Below are positions 38,377 through 46,886 of a DNA stretch of 64,000 bases, piece after piece. The DNA is from Paraburkholderia azotifigens. GTDB lineage: Bacteria > Pseudomonadota > Gammaproteobacteria > Burkholderiales > Burkholderiaceae. A program made the position numbers and the translations under genes. Location of the stretch: the NCBI RefSeq assembly GCF_007995085.1, contig NZ_VOQS01000005.1, positions 2,108,001-2,172,000 on the forward strand, given 5' to 3'. Below the pieces are notes generated by a model that saw only the letters and a program-made list of their open reading frames with translations, was not told where the DNA came from and ran no database searches. Within the stretch, counting starts at the first letter, position 1, and every line of letters starts with the position of its first letter.

Positions 38377-38892
38377 TTAGCGCCCTGCAGCGCTCTCTTC
38401 GGCGATCGGCAACCCTGCGAGCATTGCTACGCCGTTTGCGGCTTCTATTCCAACGTCCATTGCAACGATGTCGATTCCGTTGATCGCCGTACGTGCCGTG
38501 TCTTCCACTTCGAACCTTGCGTCGCCCACCTCAACCATCGCTTTAATATGGTCACTACCAGCCAGCGCACCAAACCAGAACCTGGCGGCGCTAGATCGAG
38601 TGCTGTATTCCTCAACTGTAATGGTGACGGGTATTCCGGTCGGGACGATCTTCAATCCGTCTTTTTCCGCCTGCCGCTCAAATGCATCGAGTACACCAAC
38701 GCGCACAGATGCGCTCACTTGATGTCCGTTCGAGTTCACCGTAGGTTCGGCTACGCCATCTTGCAGGCGGGTTCTCAAGTTCTCACCTCCGGTATGTGCT
38801 GCATCGATAGTGGGTCGTGTTGGTGCAGCGCAACCGGCAATGATGGCGACTGCGATTACCCCCGTCACCCACAGGATCTTTGAATTCAACAT
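38377..38892 (-). CDS. putative lipoprotein (DUF4410-like)
   Basis: 171 residues. Signal sequence MLNSKILWVTGVIAVAIIAGC with a lipobox cysteine at about residue 21. The mature domain is a mixed fold with repeated beta segments (VSASVRVGVLDAFERQAEKDGL, VPTGIPVTITVEEYSTRSSAARF, FGALAGSDHIKAMVEV), the pattern of DUF4410 lipoproteins. Function unknown; probably attached to the outer membrane. Monocistronic. Confidence 0.75.
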   Translation of the reverse strand: MLNSKILWVTGVIAVAIIAGCAAPTRPTIDAAHTGGENLRTRLQDGVAEPTVNSNGHQVSASVRVGVLDAFERQAEKDGLKIVPTGIPVTITVEEYSTRSSAARFWFGALAGSDHIKAMVEVGDARFEVEDTARTAINGIDIVAMDVGIEAANGVAMLAGLPIAEESAAGR

Positions 38893-39516
38893 GGTCCCCA
38901 GATAGAGTTATGGTCCGTTGATTCCGGAGGGAATGCGCCGGTGCGAAGCGTAATAGCGCCTTTGCTTTAACTTCTCGTCCGGGGAATATGAATTCCTCAC
39001 CGCGTCATGCGGTAGCGGCAAATTATCGACGGGTGAACTTCGAGACGCTATCTTGCGGTAACCGTGGATTCAAGCCACTCACTACGCTTGATTGTCATTT
39101 CACGGTCGGCAAAGTATTTCCAGTCTAGGTTTGGTCGACACTATGTTTTTGATCTCTGTCAGGTAGTTAGCAAAAGCCAGACGGGCCTGGATCAAATATT
39201 TCTCTTAAAGGCGCCGCTGGCCACGTCGACAAAATACGCGGCTAACGAGGCCCACGCGACTATCGCGAACCATGTTCACACACGGGATGACGACTGAATC
39301 AACCGTCTACGGGTGAATCAGAGGAATGTTGTCGTGATCAGGACACTGGAAAGAGATGAGAAAGCTTGACCCATGTCACATGTACTGGAGCGGATTTTCA
39401 TAGTCTTCAATTGAGTTCCAGTTGCAGACGTCGGCGCGCGTGTCGCAAAACCGAAGCCGAGCGATCGACATGCGCCTGTTGCGACTCCTGGAACGTATCC
39501 ATTTTCTGGAGATAGC
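38893..39516. other. 624-base stretch without a recognisable gene
   Basis: Lower in GC than its surroundings. Frames at 39064-39297 and 39318-39671 show no protein character or ribosome site. Presumably it holds promoters for the flanking lipoprotein genes and debris of past insertion. Confidence 0.45.
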
Positions 39517-39864
39517 ATGCGCCGTGTCATCGCCAACCTGGTCGGGGCGCTGTCATTTTCGCTGGTGGCGTGTGCTACGACACCTGGCGACGCGACCATG
39601 CTTGATTTCCTGCAAGATGGCGCGACGTCCCGGGAGGCCACTTTGATCAGTCTGGGAGAGCCATCCGGCACCTTTGATCGAGACAGAATCTTGACTTATC
39701 GCATCGGCATTCCGAAAGATGGCGGTTATCTCTTGCTTCATCCGCATGCTGCAGGAACCCCCTACAACTGGAGTGCCGAACCAGGTGTCACGCTGTACAG
39801 CCTGGTTCTCGTTTTCGACGAAAAGAATATCCTCGCGAAGCACTCTCTTGTACGCGCCAGGTGA
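39517..39864 (+). CDS. small lipoprotein, BamE/OmlA-like
   Basis: 115 residues. Lipobox LVAC (Cys about residue 19) after a short signal sequence. The mature part (DFLQDGATSREATLISLGEPSGTF, LTYRIG, LYSLVLVFDEKNILAKHSLV) follows the two-helix, three-strand order of BamE/SmpA folds, where a G-x-T-x2-D/E segment precedes an LGEP turn. Homologues often occur singly in Burkholderia with unknown roles. The next gene encodes a related lipoprotein 23 bases later. Confidence 0.75.
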   Translation: MRRVIANLVGALSFSLVACATTPGDATMLDFLQDGATSREATLISLGEPSGTFDRDRILTYRIGIPKDGGYLLLHPHAAGTPYNWSAEPGVTLYSLVLVFDEKNILAKHSLVRAR

Positions 39865-39887
39865 TTGTGTAGAACAGGGACCACGTT

Positions 39888-40271
39888 ATGTCGTCGCTAG
39901 CAGTCCGTCGCGTAGCGGCGTTCGTTATAGCCGCCTCGCTTTGCGCTGGGTGCGTCATTCTTCCTGTAGATTACTATTACGCCGGCTCGCGCAAGAACGT
40001 GTCGGAAACGACATTAGAGAATCTCGTCGTCGGCGTGACAACCATGGAAGATGTTCTGTTGACTTTCGGCGAACCAGAGCAATCATTTCCGAAGCTCAAT
40101 GTGCTGGTTTATCAGTGGGACAAGGTTAAGGCGCTACTGTTGTATGCGGCGCCCGTTCCGGCGAATAACGCGGTCGGCGCCGTCGAAATAGAGAAGCACT
40201 ATGAGTTGGAACTCGCATTTGACAAGAATAATATTCTGTCCGATAAGCAGGTTATCAAGAACGCTCCGTAG
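39888..40271 (+). CDS. small lipoprotein, BamE/OmlA-like
   Basis: 127 residues with lipobox LCAGC. The core LVVGVTTMEDVLLTFGEPEQ, FPKLNVLVYQWDKVKALLLY and LELAFDKNNILSDKQVIKNAP aligns in order with the preceding lipoprotein (helix, GEP turn, strands, F-D-x-x-N-I-L end), so the two are tandem relatives in one operon. Confidence 0.75.
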   Translation: MSSLAVRRVAAFVIAASLCAGCVILPVDYYYAGSRKNVSETTLENLVVGVTTMEDVLLTFGEPEQSFPKLNVLVYQWDKVKALLLYAAPVPANNAVGAVEIEKHYELELAFDKNNILSDKQVIKNAP

Positions 40272-40302
40272 CGGCATCGCCGCGCGCACCACCATCTCCT
40301 TG

Positions 40303-40337
40303 AATCAAAACCGGACGCGGCAACCAAAGCCGCGTCC
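40303..40337 (-). terminator. intrinsic terminator of the aldo/keto reductase gene
   Basis: GGACGCGGC-AACCAAA-GCCGCGTCC is a perfect 9-bp stem; on the minus strand it is followed by GGTTTTGATT. It lies 20 bases after the reductase stop and also separates this gene from the converging lipoprotein pair. Confidence 0.75.
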
Positions 40338-40356
40338 AGGCGGGTCGGGCAAAACG

Positions 40357-41373
40357 CTAGGCGGGTGTCGGCGCGTCTTGTCGAATCAGTTCGCGACGCT
40401 TCAGCTCCGCCCAGAATTCCACAGGTATGTCAGCACGGAAGGTCTGCAGATTGTCCTCGAGCTGCGCGACGCTACGAACACCCGGAATGTTCGTGGGGAT
40501 TGCGGGATGGCCGAGAACGAACTGCAAAGCAGCGGCTTTGAGCGGCACTGAATGCTCATGGCAGACCTGCTCGATCTTGCGCACTCGCTCGAGGATGGGC
40601 TCAGACGCGGGCGCGTAGTTGTATTTCGCTCCGGGAACTGCGCCCGTCGCGAGAATGCCACTGTTGTAGCCACCGCCGAGAATGATAGAAACCCGGTTCT
40701 TTTCGCACAGCGGCAGGAAGCCGTCCAGTGCATCCTGCTCGAGCAGCGTGTAGCGGCCAGCCAGCAGCAGACAGTCGAAATCCTGGCGCCGGATTGCCTC
40801 GTGCGCCACTTGCCACTCGTTCACACCGACGCCCACCGCCTTCACGACACCTTCGTCGCGCAGCTTCAACAGCGCCTTCGACGCACCCGCCATTGCAGCT
40901 TCGAACACCTCCGGCTGCCGCTGCCCGTGGGTAAAGACGTCGATATCGTGAATCAACGCGATATCGATGTGCTCAAGCGCCAGACGCTGCAGACTGTCTT
41001 CGATCGAGCGCATGGTGCCGTCGTAGCTATAGTCGAAGACCAGTTCGAACGGCAGCCCGTCAACCCATGGCGCAAAGTTGACCTCGGCACGCTTGCGCGG
41101 CTTCAGAATACGGCCGACCTTCGTGGACAGTACAAACTCGTCACGCGGATACCACCGCAGCCCCTGCCCGCAACGCGCTTCGCTCAAGCCATGACCATAC
41201 ATCGGTGCAGTGTCGAAATAACGTACGCCTGAGTCCCATGCCGCCTTGATCAGGGAGGCGGAATCCTCCTCGCTTATCGGTCTGAAGATGTTGCCAATCG
41301 GTGCTGCGCCGAAGCCCATCACCGTGGCCTCGATTCCTGAACGTGGCCATCTACGCTTTGCTACCGGATCCAT
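40357..41373 (-). CDS. aldo/keto reductase
   Basis: 338 residues from ATG 41373 (AGAGGT upstream). AKR fold with the catalytic Asp and Tyr in YFDTAPMYGHGLSE, then IDIALIHDIDVFTHG and the cofactor region NIPGVRSVAQLEDNL. Its type resembles L-fucose/D-threo-aldose 1-dehydrogenases and pyridoxal 4-dehydrogenase (AKR15-like). With a sugar-binding protein upstream it may oxidise an aldose. It is last in the three-gene minus-strand operon ahead of a strong terminator. Confidence 0.93.
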   Translation of the reverse strand: MDPVAKRRWPRSGIEATVMGFGAAPIGNIFRPISEEDSASLIKAAWDSGVRYFDTAPMYGHGLSEARCGQGLRWYPRDEFVLSTKVGRILKPRKRAEVNFAPWVDGLPFELVFDYSYDGTMRSIEDSLQRLALEHIDIALIHDIDVFTHGQRQPEVFEAAMAGASKALLKLRDEGVVKAVGVGVNEWQVAHEAIRRQDFDCLLLAGRYTLLEQDALDGFLPLCEKNRVSIILGGGYNSGILATGAVPGAKYNYAPASEPILERVRKIEQVCHEHSVPLKAAALQFVLGHPAIPTNIPGVRSVAQLEDNLQTFRADIPVEFWAELKRRELIRQDAPTPA

Positions 41374-41426
41374 TTCTAACCTCTTTAGCGAGTTAACTTG
41401 CGCAATCACAGTAGGCGCATGCGCCC

Positions 41427-42674
41427 TCACTTGACCTTCGCGGCAGCGGCGAGCTTGCGCACGCCTTCCTTCGCATCCTGATTCGAGTTCATGAAATTGG
41501 TCACGACGTCAGTGATAGCACCTGCCGTAACCGGCGATTGAAGTTCACCGAAAGCCAATGAAGGAAGAAAGCCGCCGGACTTGATTGTCGCCTGCTCGTC
41601 AGTACGCGATTTCTTTGCGCAACTATCGAACTTGTCCATCGGTACATCCAGTCTGACCGGGATCGAGCCTTTATAGAGGCTGAACTGCTGTTGAAAATCC
41701 GGGGACATGATTGTCCTGGCAAGTGCGATCTGTCCGGCCGTCGCGTCCTTTTTGCCATTCTGTTGGAAAAACACGAATGCATCCGCCGTGTACGTATACG
41801 CGTTCGACGTGCCGGGCGCGGCCGCGCAGATATAGTCGACGTCGGCCTTCTTGTTCGCGTTCGCAAATTCGCCCTTCGCCCAGTCGCCCATGAACTGCAT
41901 GCCGCCGGAGCCGGAAATCACCATCGCGGTGGCGAGGTTCCAGTCGCGGCCGTGATAGCCCTTATCGAAGTAGCCACGGATCTTCTGAACAGTCTCAAAC
42001 ACCTGCACCATCTGCGGCGACGTCAACGTCTTCTGGTCGAGATCGATCAGGGCCTTTCGGTAGAAGTCCGGGCCCTGCGACAGAACGACCGTCTCCCAGA
42101 TAGTCATGTCTTGCCAGGGCTGACCGCCGTGCGCGACAGGGGTGATACCCGCCGCCTTGAATTTTTCCGCGAGTGCGAAGAACTCCGGCCATGTCGTTGG
42201 TGGCGTGCCTCCCACCTTGTCGAGGTCGGCCTTGTTAATCCACAACCAGTTGATCCGATGGATGGAGAACGGCGCCGCTACATAGTGCCCGCCCGCCTTG
42301 ACGTCGCTATCAATCTGGGTGGGAATGTTGGCTTTCCAGTCGGTCGCCGCCTGGTCAATCGTGACGAGCGAGCCTTGCTCCGCCCAGTCTTTGATCAACG
42401 GGCCCTTGATCTGCGCGGCCGACGGCGCGTTGCCCGATATCACTTGCGTTTTCAGTGCCGTCATGGCCGCCGCGCCCGCGCCGCCCGCAATGGCAAAGTC
42501 CTTCCACTCATAACCCTGCTTGCTCATGTCGTCCTTGAGCACCCGGATGGCTTTCGATTCGCCACCGGAAGTCCACCAGTGCAGGACAGAAATCTGCTCG
42601 GCAGCAAGCACCGTATGTGTACCCGCGACAAGCAGCGCGACAGCCGTCGCGACTGACGTCAGTGATCTTTTCAT
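41427..42674 (-). CDS. sugar ABC transporter substrate-binding protein (family 1), orphan
   Basis: 415 residues from ATG 42674. Signal peptide MKRSLTSVATAVALLVAGTH with cleavage at VLAAEQ. The mature start ISVLHWWTSGGESKAIRVL, FSIHRINWLWINKADLDKVG and KGSIPVRLDVPMDKFDSCAK match glucose/mannose-type binding proteins. No MalFG-type permease or MalK-type ATPase follows; the neighbours are a DUF1479 oxygenase and a reductase. It must share membrane parts encoded elsewhere or serve as a sensor. Confidence 0.94.
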   Translation of the reverse strand: MKRSLTSVATAVALLVAGTHTVLAAEQISVLHWWTSGGESKAIRVLKDDMSKQGYEWKDFAIAGGAGAAAMTALKTQVISGNAPSAAQIKGPLIKDWAEQGSLVTIDQAATDWKANIPTQIDSDVKAGGHYVAAPFSIHRINWLWINKADLDKVGGTPPTTWPEFFALAEKFKAAGITPVAHGGQPWQDMTIWETVVLSQGPDFYRKALIDLDQKTLTSPQMVQVFETVQKIRGYFDKGYHGRDWNLATAMVISGSGGMQFMGDWAKGEFANANKKADVDYICAAAPGTSNAYTYTADAFVFFQQNGKKDATAGQIALARTIMSPDFQQQFSLYKGSIPVRLDVPMDKFDSCAKKSRTDEQATIKSGGFLPSLAFGELQSPVTAGAITDVVTNFMNSNQDAKEGVRKLAAAAKVK

Positions 42675-42749
42675 TGGAGTCTCCGAATTTTTCTTTATGT
42701 TTTGAGCGACGCACGCGCAAACGCGACCGCGCATGCGTGCCCGTTTGAA

Positions 42750-43994
42750 CTACAGCTCGAACCCGAGTTGCGCTTTGCCAAGCGGCGTCAGGTCGTCGAC
42801 CGTCGCGCGGCCGGCGAAATCGACTTCGAAATGGTCGGTCGGGAAATCAGGCGGGCTTTCGCCTTTCAGAAAGCTCGGCAGTTGACGCTTCAGGTAAGCG
42901 TCGTTTTTCGAGCAGCCCGGCACCGAGGCGATGTACATCACGTTGCTGTAACCCGCGCCCTTGTGCTCGTCTTCAACGGCATGAATCACGTCGCTGTGCC
43001 AGAAAACCGTGTCGCCTGCTTCCATCTTCGGGATCGACGACAACGCCTCGAACAGGGGCGCATGAAATTCCTGCTTGATCGAGAGTGCACGGCCTGGCAT
43101 CGCGCCGCACAGGTCGTCGTCGGCGACATCGTCCTGGAGCGCGCGCAGCAGGATGTACACCATCGAATTGGCGATGGGCACGAGTTGCAGCGTGCCGTCG
43201 CCGGGTCCCTGCGGCGTCAGTGCCGTCCAGCCCTGGAAGGTGCGGAACATCGAGCAGACAGCGGGCGACGGGATTTCTTCCACGTCGGTACGGAACGCGG
43301 CATCGAATGGATCGTAGTCGCGCCAGTTGCCCGAAAACACGTGGCGATACACCTTGCGGAAATTGCTTTCGATCCAGCGTTCGACCGACCCGCCATCGCA
43401 GTGCGCCGACAGGCCCAGCGATGCCGAGCCAGGCGGCCGCCGACGCAGACGGTCGGCATAAACAGGCACATGCTCCGGGTCGAAATGCACGCGTCCGTCG
43501 CTCTCGTTACGCCAGAGTTTGTTGAGGAAGATACGCGCCGCCGTCAGCGATTCCGACTGACGCGCCAGCACTTGCGGCTTCGACCAGTACACGCCGTAAA
43601 TTTGCGGCTTGCTCGAAGCCAGCTGGCCAAAGTATTTGTCCTCGGCGCGGTTTTCAAGGCGCTTGTCGAGGTGATTGCGCTCGACATAGTGAGCGATCTC
43701 TTCGTCCCAGCTTTGCACGAGCTCACGGGGGAAGACCTTGCGGATCACACATGCCCCGCGCGCCTTGACGAGTGCAATCTGTTCCGCAGTGACGCGCTGT
43801 CCGGTGATGTCGGAAAACTGAATTTCTGGAATGACATCTTCGCCGCGATCGCGCTGCGCCGCAATTCGCTTCGCCTCTTCGCCGATGGATGCTTCGACTT
43901 CCGCGAACACCTCCCGGTAATTCGGCAAAGCCGCGCGCAGTTCCTTCTTTGCCTGCCGGATCGCGCCCGGCAAGTCCTTGATTTCCAGCGCCAT
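42750..43994 (-). CDS. DUF1479 family Fe(II)/2-oxoglutarate oxygenase-like protein
   Basis: 414 residues, similar in size to Escherichia coli YbiU. The DUF1479 pattern is recognisable: [40 protein letters not shown] with the H-x-D iron pair, and the distal histidine in [19 protein letters not shown]. The family has a jelly-roll dioxygenase fold of unknown substrate. It is first in the operon, divergent from the AraC regulator at 44087, which probably controls it. Confidence 0.9.
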   Translation of the reverse strand: MALEIKDLPGAIRQAKKELRAALPNYREVFAEVEASIGEEAKRIAAQRDRGEDVIPEIQFSDITGQRVTAEQIALVKARGACVIRKVFPRELVQSWDEEIAHYVERNHLDKRLENRAEDKYFGQLASSKPQIYGVYWSKPQVLARQSESLTAARIFLNKLWRNESDGRVHFDPEHVPVYADRLRRRPPGSASLGLSAHCDGGSVERWIESNFRKVYRHVFSGNWRDYDPFDAAFRTDVEEIPSPAVCSMFRTFQGWTALTPQGPGDGTLQLVPIANSMVYILLRALQDDVADDDLCGAMPGRALSIKQEFHAPLFEALSSIPKMEAGDTVFWHSDVIHAVEDEHKGAGYSNVMYIASVPGCSKNDAYLKRQLPSFLKGESPPDFPTDHFEVDFAGRATVDDLTPLGKAQLGFEL

Positions 43995-44086
43995 GCTTGT
44001 CTCCGTGTTGGTTCTGTGAGGCTAGGATATGCCGCGTGCGTCAGTCGTAGTGATACTATTCTGACAATCTTTTCGCGTCTTCTGCC

Positions 44087-44986
44087 ATGAAACCAGCCTA
44101 CGAGCACGTCGAGTTCGCCGAGGATTGTTCGGTGCGGGTTTACCATCGGCGGCTTCCGCGCATTCCCTTCGAGTGGCATCACCATCCCGAGTACGAGCTG
44201 ACGCTAACGATGAACAGTCACGGCAAGCGGTATATCGGTGACTCGGAAAGCGAGTATGGAGCGGAAGATCTGGTGCTGGTGCCGCCTGACTTACCTCATA
44301 CGTGGGCATCGAACCGGTCGATTGAATCGTCATCGCCGCAGGTCGCCATCGTCATATGGTTCGAAGGGGACTGGGCACGGCGCATGGCCGACTGTTGCCG
44401 TGAATATGAGCCGCTGCGCAAACTTCTGCGCAGGGCTGCATGTGGCTTGGCTTTTGACCCTCCCGCTGGCGAATGGATGCATGGCCGCCTCGACCACCTG
44501 CTGTCGAATGTCGCGCGGGAACGACTGAGTGCGGCGCTCGACATCCTGTGCACGCTCGCCGACGCGCCGGGTCAGCCCCTGGCTTCGCCAAGTACCTTCA
44601 ATCAGGTCAGCGCAGGCCCGACGGGGCACGAACCTGAAAAGATCAACCGAGTCCTGTCAGTCATCGACGCGCGTTTTGCCGAGCCTCTCCGTTTGTCCGA
44701 ACTTTGCGCAGCGGCCAGCCTGTCGGAGCGCACGCTTACGCGCTATTTCATCCAGCATTTCGGCGAGAGCGTCGGTCGATATATCGCGCGTGTTCGAATC
44801 GGGCATGCCTGCAGGATGCTGGCCGACACATCATTACCTGTTGCCGTCGTCGCTAATCGGTCGGGCTTCGCAAATGTCGCCAATTTCAACCGGCAGTTCA
44901 AGGCAGCGAAGCAAACCACGCCAGCCGAATATCGGCGACGATTCCACGAGGCAGGCTCGGGGACGTCCGAGGAGATGCCCGGCTAA
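44087..44986 (+). CDS. AraC-family transcriptional regulator with cupin sensor domain
   Basis: 299 residues. N-terminal cupin-like domain (FEWHHHPEYELTLTMNSHGK, LVLVPPDLPHTWAS) and C-terminal double HTH (LRLSELCAAASLSERTLTRYF, PVAVVANRSGFANVANFNRQF). The cupin histidines HHHPE suggest a metal or sugar ligand. It is divergent, 92 bases from the DUF1479 operon, the usual layout for a sugar-responsive AraC activator. Confidence 0.94.
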   Translation: MKPAYEHVEFAEDCSVRVYHRRLPRIPFEWHHHPEYELTLTMNSHGKRYIGDSESEYGAEDLVLVPPDLPHTWASNRSIESSSPQVAIVIWFEGDWARRMADCCREYEPLRKLLRRAACGLAFDPPAGEWMHGRLDHLLSNVARERLSAALDILCTLADAPGQPLASPSTFNQVSAGPTGHEPEKINRVLSVIDARFAEPLRLSELCAAASLSERTLTRYFIQHFGESVGRYIARVRIGHACRMLADTSLPVAVVANRSGFANVANFNRQFKAAKQTTPAEYRRRFHEAGSGTSEEMPG

Positions 44987-45240
44987 CCGAACGATCGCCC
45001 TCGCTTGAGGCGAAACCCAGGCACTGATGGCGGTTCTCCTCAGAGATGCTCCCGGCATGGCGATTGCCTGAGCGGCTCGATGCGGGAAGGCGTAAAGCTC
45101 CGGCGTTGCGGGGCGAGGCCGAATCACGGTATCCGCAAACGTGCCAGGCAGGAAGCAGACCGGCCGCACGACAGCTTCGGCGAAGGTACGGACTTCTTTC
45201 ATCACTTCAGCGGCAGCGACATGATCGAGTCGATCTGTTG

Positions 45241-46002
45241 CTACTTTCCGGCGCTCTTGAGCACATCGAGCGCCGCCGCGCACGCGCCCTGCAACTGTTC
45301 CCGCATCAAGTCCTGCACGTCCCCCGTGCGATTGACGATCCCGTCGCGAATCCGCACTGCCTGTTCGAACGATGCGCGCATCCGTCCGCCCCGCGCCATC
45401 GCGATACGGCGCAGTCGGCGCACCGGCCCGATCAGCGACGCATGGTTCTGTTGCAACGTGCGGTTGTCGGCGATCGTCATCACGATCGTGTAAAAGCGGT
45501 CCAATGCATCGACATACGCTCCCGCGTCCTCGGCCTCGACGCTGGCGCGCATTGCATCGATCACGTCGTCTAGCTGCGCGGCACCGAGCGGCGTCATGCG
45601 CTCCGACGCAAGCTGCACCGCGAGACATTCGAGCGCGGCCCGCACCGTATAAATCTCCTCCACGTCGCGCAGCGTCACGGAGCGCACGTAAGCGCCCACG
45701 CGCGGCAGGATCGTCACCAGCCCTTCGCGTTCGAGTTGCGCGAACGCTTCACGCATCGGCGTGCGGCTGACGTTCAGCTGCTTCGCGACCTGTACCTCGG
45801 ACAAACGGCTGCCCGGCGCGAGCACGCCTTCCACGATCGCCTCGCGCAACGCGGGCACGACGACGCCGTCGCTCAGCGAATCGCCAGTGGAGTCCAGCGT
45901 GCGCAACTGCGCGTGATATCGCGCGGCGATCGATTCGAGACTAGGCGCCTCGCGCGTGTGCGCCGACGTGGCCTTGGAAGAAGCGGATTTTGCGGCGGGC
46001 AT
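45241..46002 (-). CDS. GntR-family (FCD) transcriptional regulator
   Basis: 253 residues from ATG 46002. A basic N-terminal tail of about 40 residues is followed by a winged helix (SRLSEVQVAKQLNVSRTPMREAFAQLEREGLV) and an FCD domain (VEEIYTVRAALECLAVQLA). It is less like the GntR pair near 10-16 kb. It is divergent from a crotonase-MFS-dehydrogenase operon; a CTGTATACAG palindrome lies between the two starts, suggesting it represses both directions. Confidence 0.94.
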   Translation of the reverse strand: MPAAKSASSKATSAHTREAPSLESIAARYHAQLRTLDSTGDSLSDGVVVPALREAIVEGVLAPGSRLSEVQVAKQLNVSRTPMREAFAQLEREGLVTILPRVGAYVRSVTLRDVEEIYTVRAALECLAVQLASERMTPLGAAQLDDVIDAMRASVEAEDAGAYVDALDRFYTIVMTIADNRTLQQNHASLIGPVRRLRRIAMARGGRMRASFEQAVRIRDGIVNRTGDVQDLMREQLQGACAAALDVLKSAGK

Positions 46003-46028
46003 TGACACCTCGGAATTCTGTGAATACG

Positions 46029-46038
46029 CTGTATACAG
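46029..46038. promoter_or_regulatory. CTGTATACAG palindrome, putative GntR operator
   Basis: Perfect 10-bp palindrome centred in the 56-base gap between the divergent GntR and crotonase starts, 21 bases before the latter. It is identical to the site at 14739-14748. Confidence 0.6.
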
Positions 46039-46058
46039 ATTATACAACAGGAGACGAC

Positions 46059-46790
46059 ATGGATCGCAGTCCATTGCAGGCGCCCGTTCTGATCGAGCAT
46101 ACGGGCGACACGCTTACCTTTACGCTAAATCGCCCGGACGCCGGCAACGAAATATCGGGGGCGATGTTCGACGCGATGTCGGACGTGTTGCGCAGCGAGG
46201 CCGTGCAGCCGAAAGCGCGCGTGTTGCGCATCCGCGCGAATGGCGATGTCTTCTGCACAGGCCGCGAGCGCGCGGGGCGGGACGTTGTCTCGATCCGCGC
46301 CGAAGTGGCGCGTTTGATCGAACTGAAGCGGCTCGTACGCAACACGTCGTTGATCTCGATTGCGCAGGTGCACGGCAACGCGTTCGGCTTCGGCTTCGGG
46401 CTCGCGATCCTGTGCGACTTTACGCTCGTCGCGTCGTCGGCGCGGCTCGCGTTTCCGGAGATGCGCGCCGGCCTGCCGCCCGCCGCGATCATGGCTTACC
46501 TCGGCGACTATGCATTGCCCAAGGCCGTCTTCCCGATGGTCCTGTTCGGCGACGTGATCGCGCCGGAAGCGGCCCTGCAGGCAGGACTCGTCACGCGCGT
46601 CTGCGAGCCCGCAGGCCTGCACGCTGAAGCGGACGCGCTTGCAGCGCGCATTCTCGCGCTCGACGAAGCCGGCGCGAAACAGTGCAAGGCGTTCTTCCTC
46701 GCGGCACAGGAGGGCGGCGTCGAGCAGAACTTCCGCGCCGCGACCGACATGCTGACCGTCAATGCATTGCGACTGATGCAGCCCCGTTGA
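46059..46790 (+). CDS. enoyl-CoA hydratase/isomerase family protein
   Basis: 243 residues from ATG 46059 (AGGAGAC upstream). Crotonase fold; the oxyanion segments are ANGDVFCTGRERAG and VHGNAFGFGFGLAILCDFTLV. The usual first-loop Ala-Gly-x-Asp is replaced by Thr-Gly-Arg-Glu, so its chemistry may deviate from simple hydration. It heads the operon with an MFS carrier and an aldehyde dehydrogenase. Confidence 0.92.
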   Translation: MDRSPLQAPVLIEHTGDTLTFTLNRPDAGNEISGAMFDAMSDVLRSEAVQPKARVLRIRANGDVFCTGRERAGRDVVSIRAEVARLIELKRLVRNTSLISIAQVHGNAFGFGFGLAILCDFTLVASSARLAFPEMRAGLPPAAIMAYLGDYALPKAVFPMVLFGDVIAPEAALQAGLVTRVCEPAGLHAEADALAARILALDEAGAKQCKAFFLAAQEGGVEQNFRAATDMLTVNALRLMQPR

Positions 46791-46886
46791 GCGCGGCCGT
46801 GCTTCGCTAGCTCGATATAACACGGCGTGCGGATGCCGACGAAAGCGCCAACGCGCAGCGCACCGTCACGTCGACAGGAGACAGAC

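Noticed and set aside
42702..44090. 462-codon plus-strand frame opposite the DUF1479 gene
   Set aside because: DUF1479 motifs and iron ligands on the minus strand are clear; the plus frame is an artefact.
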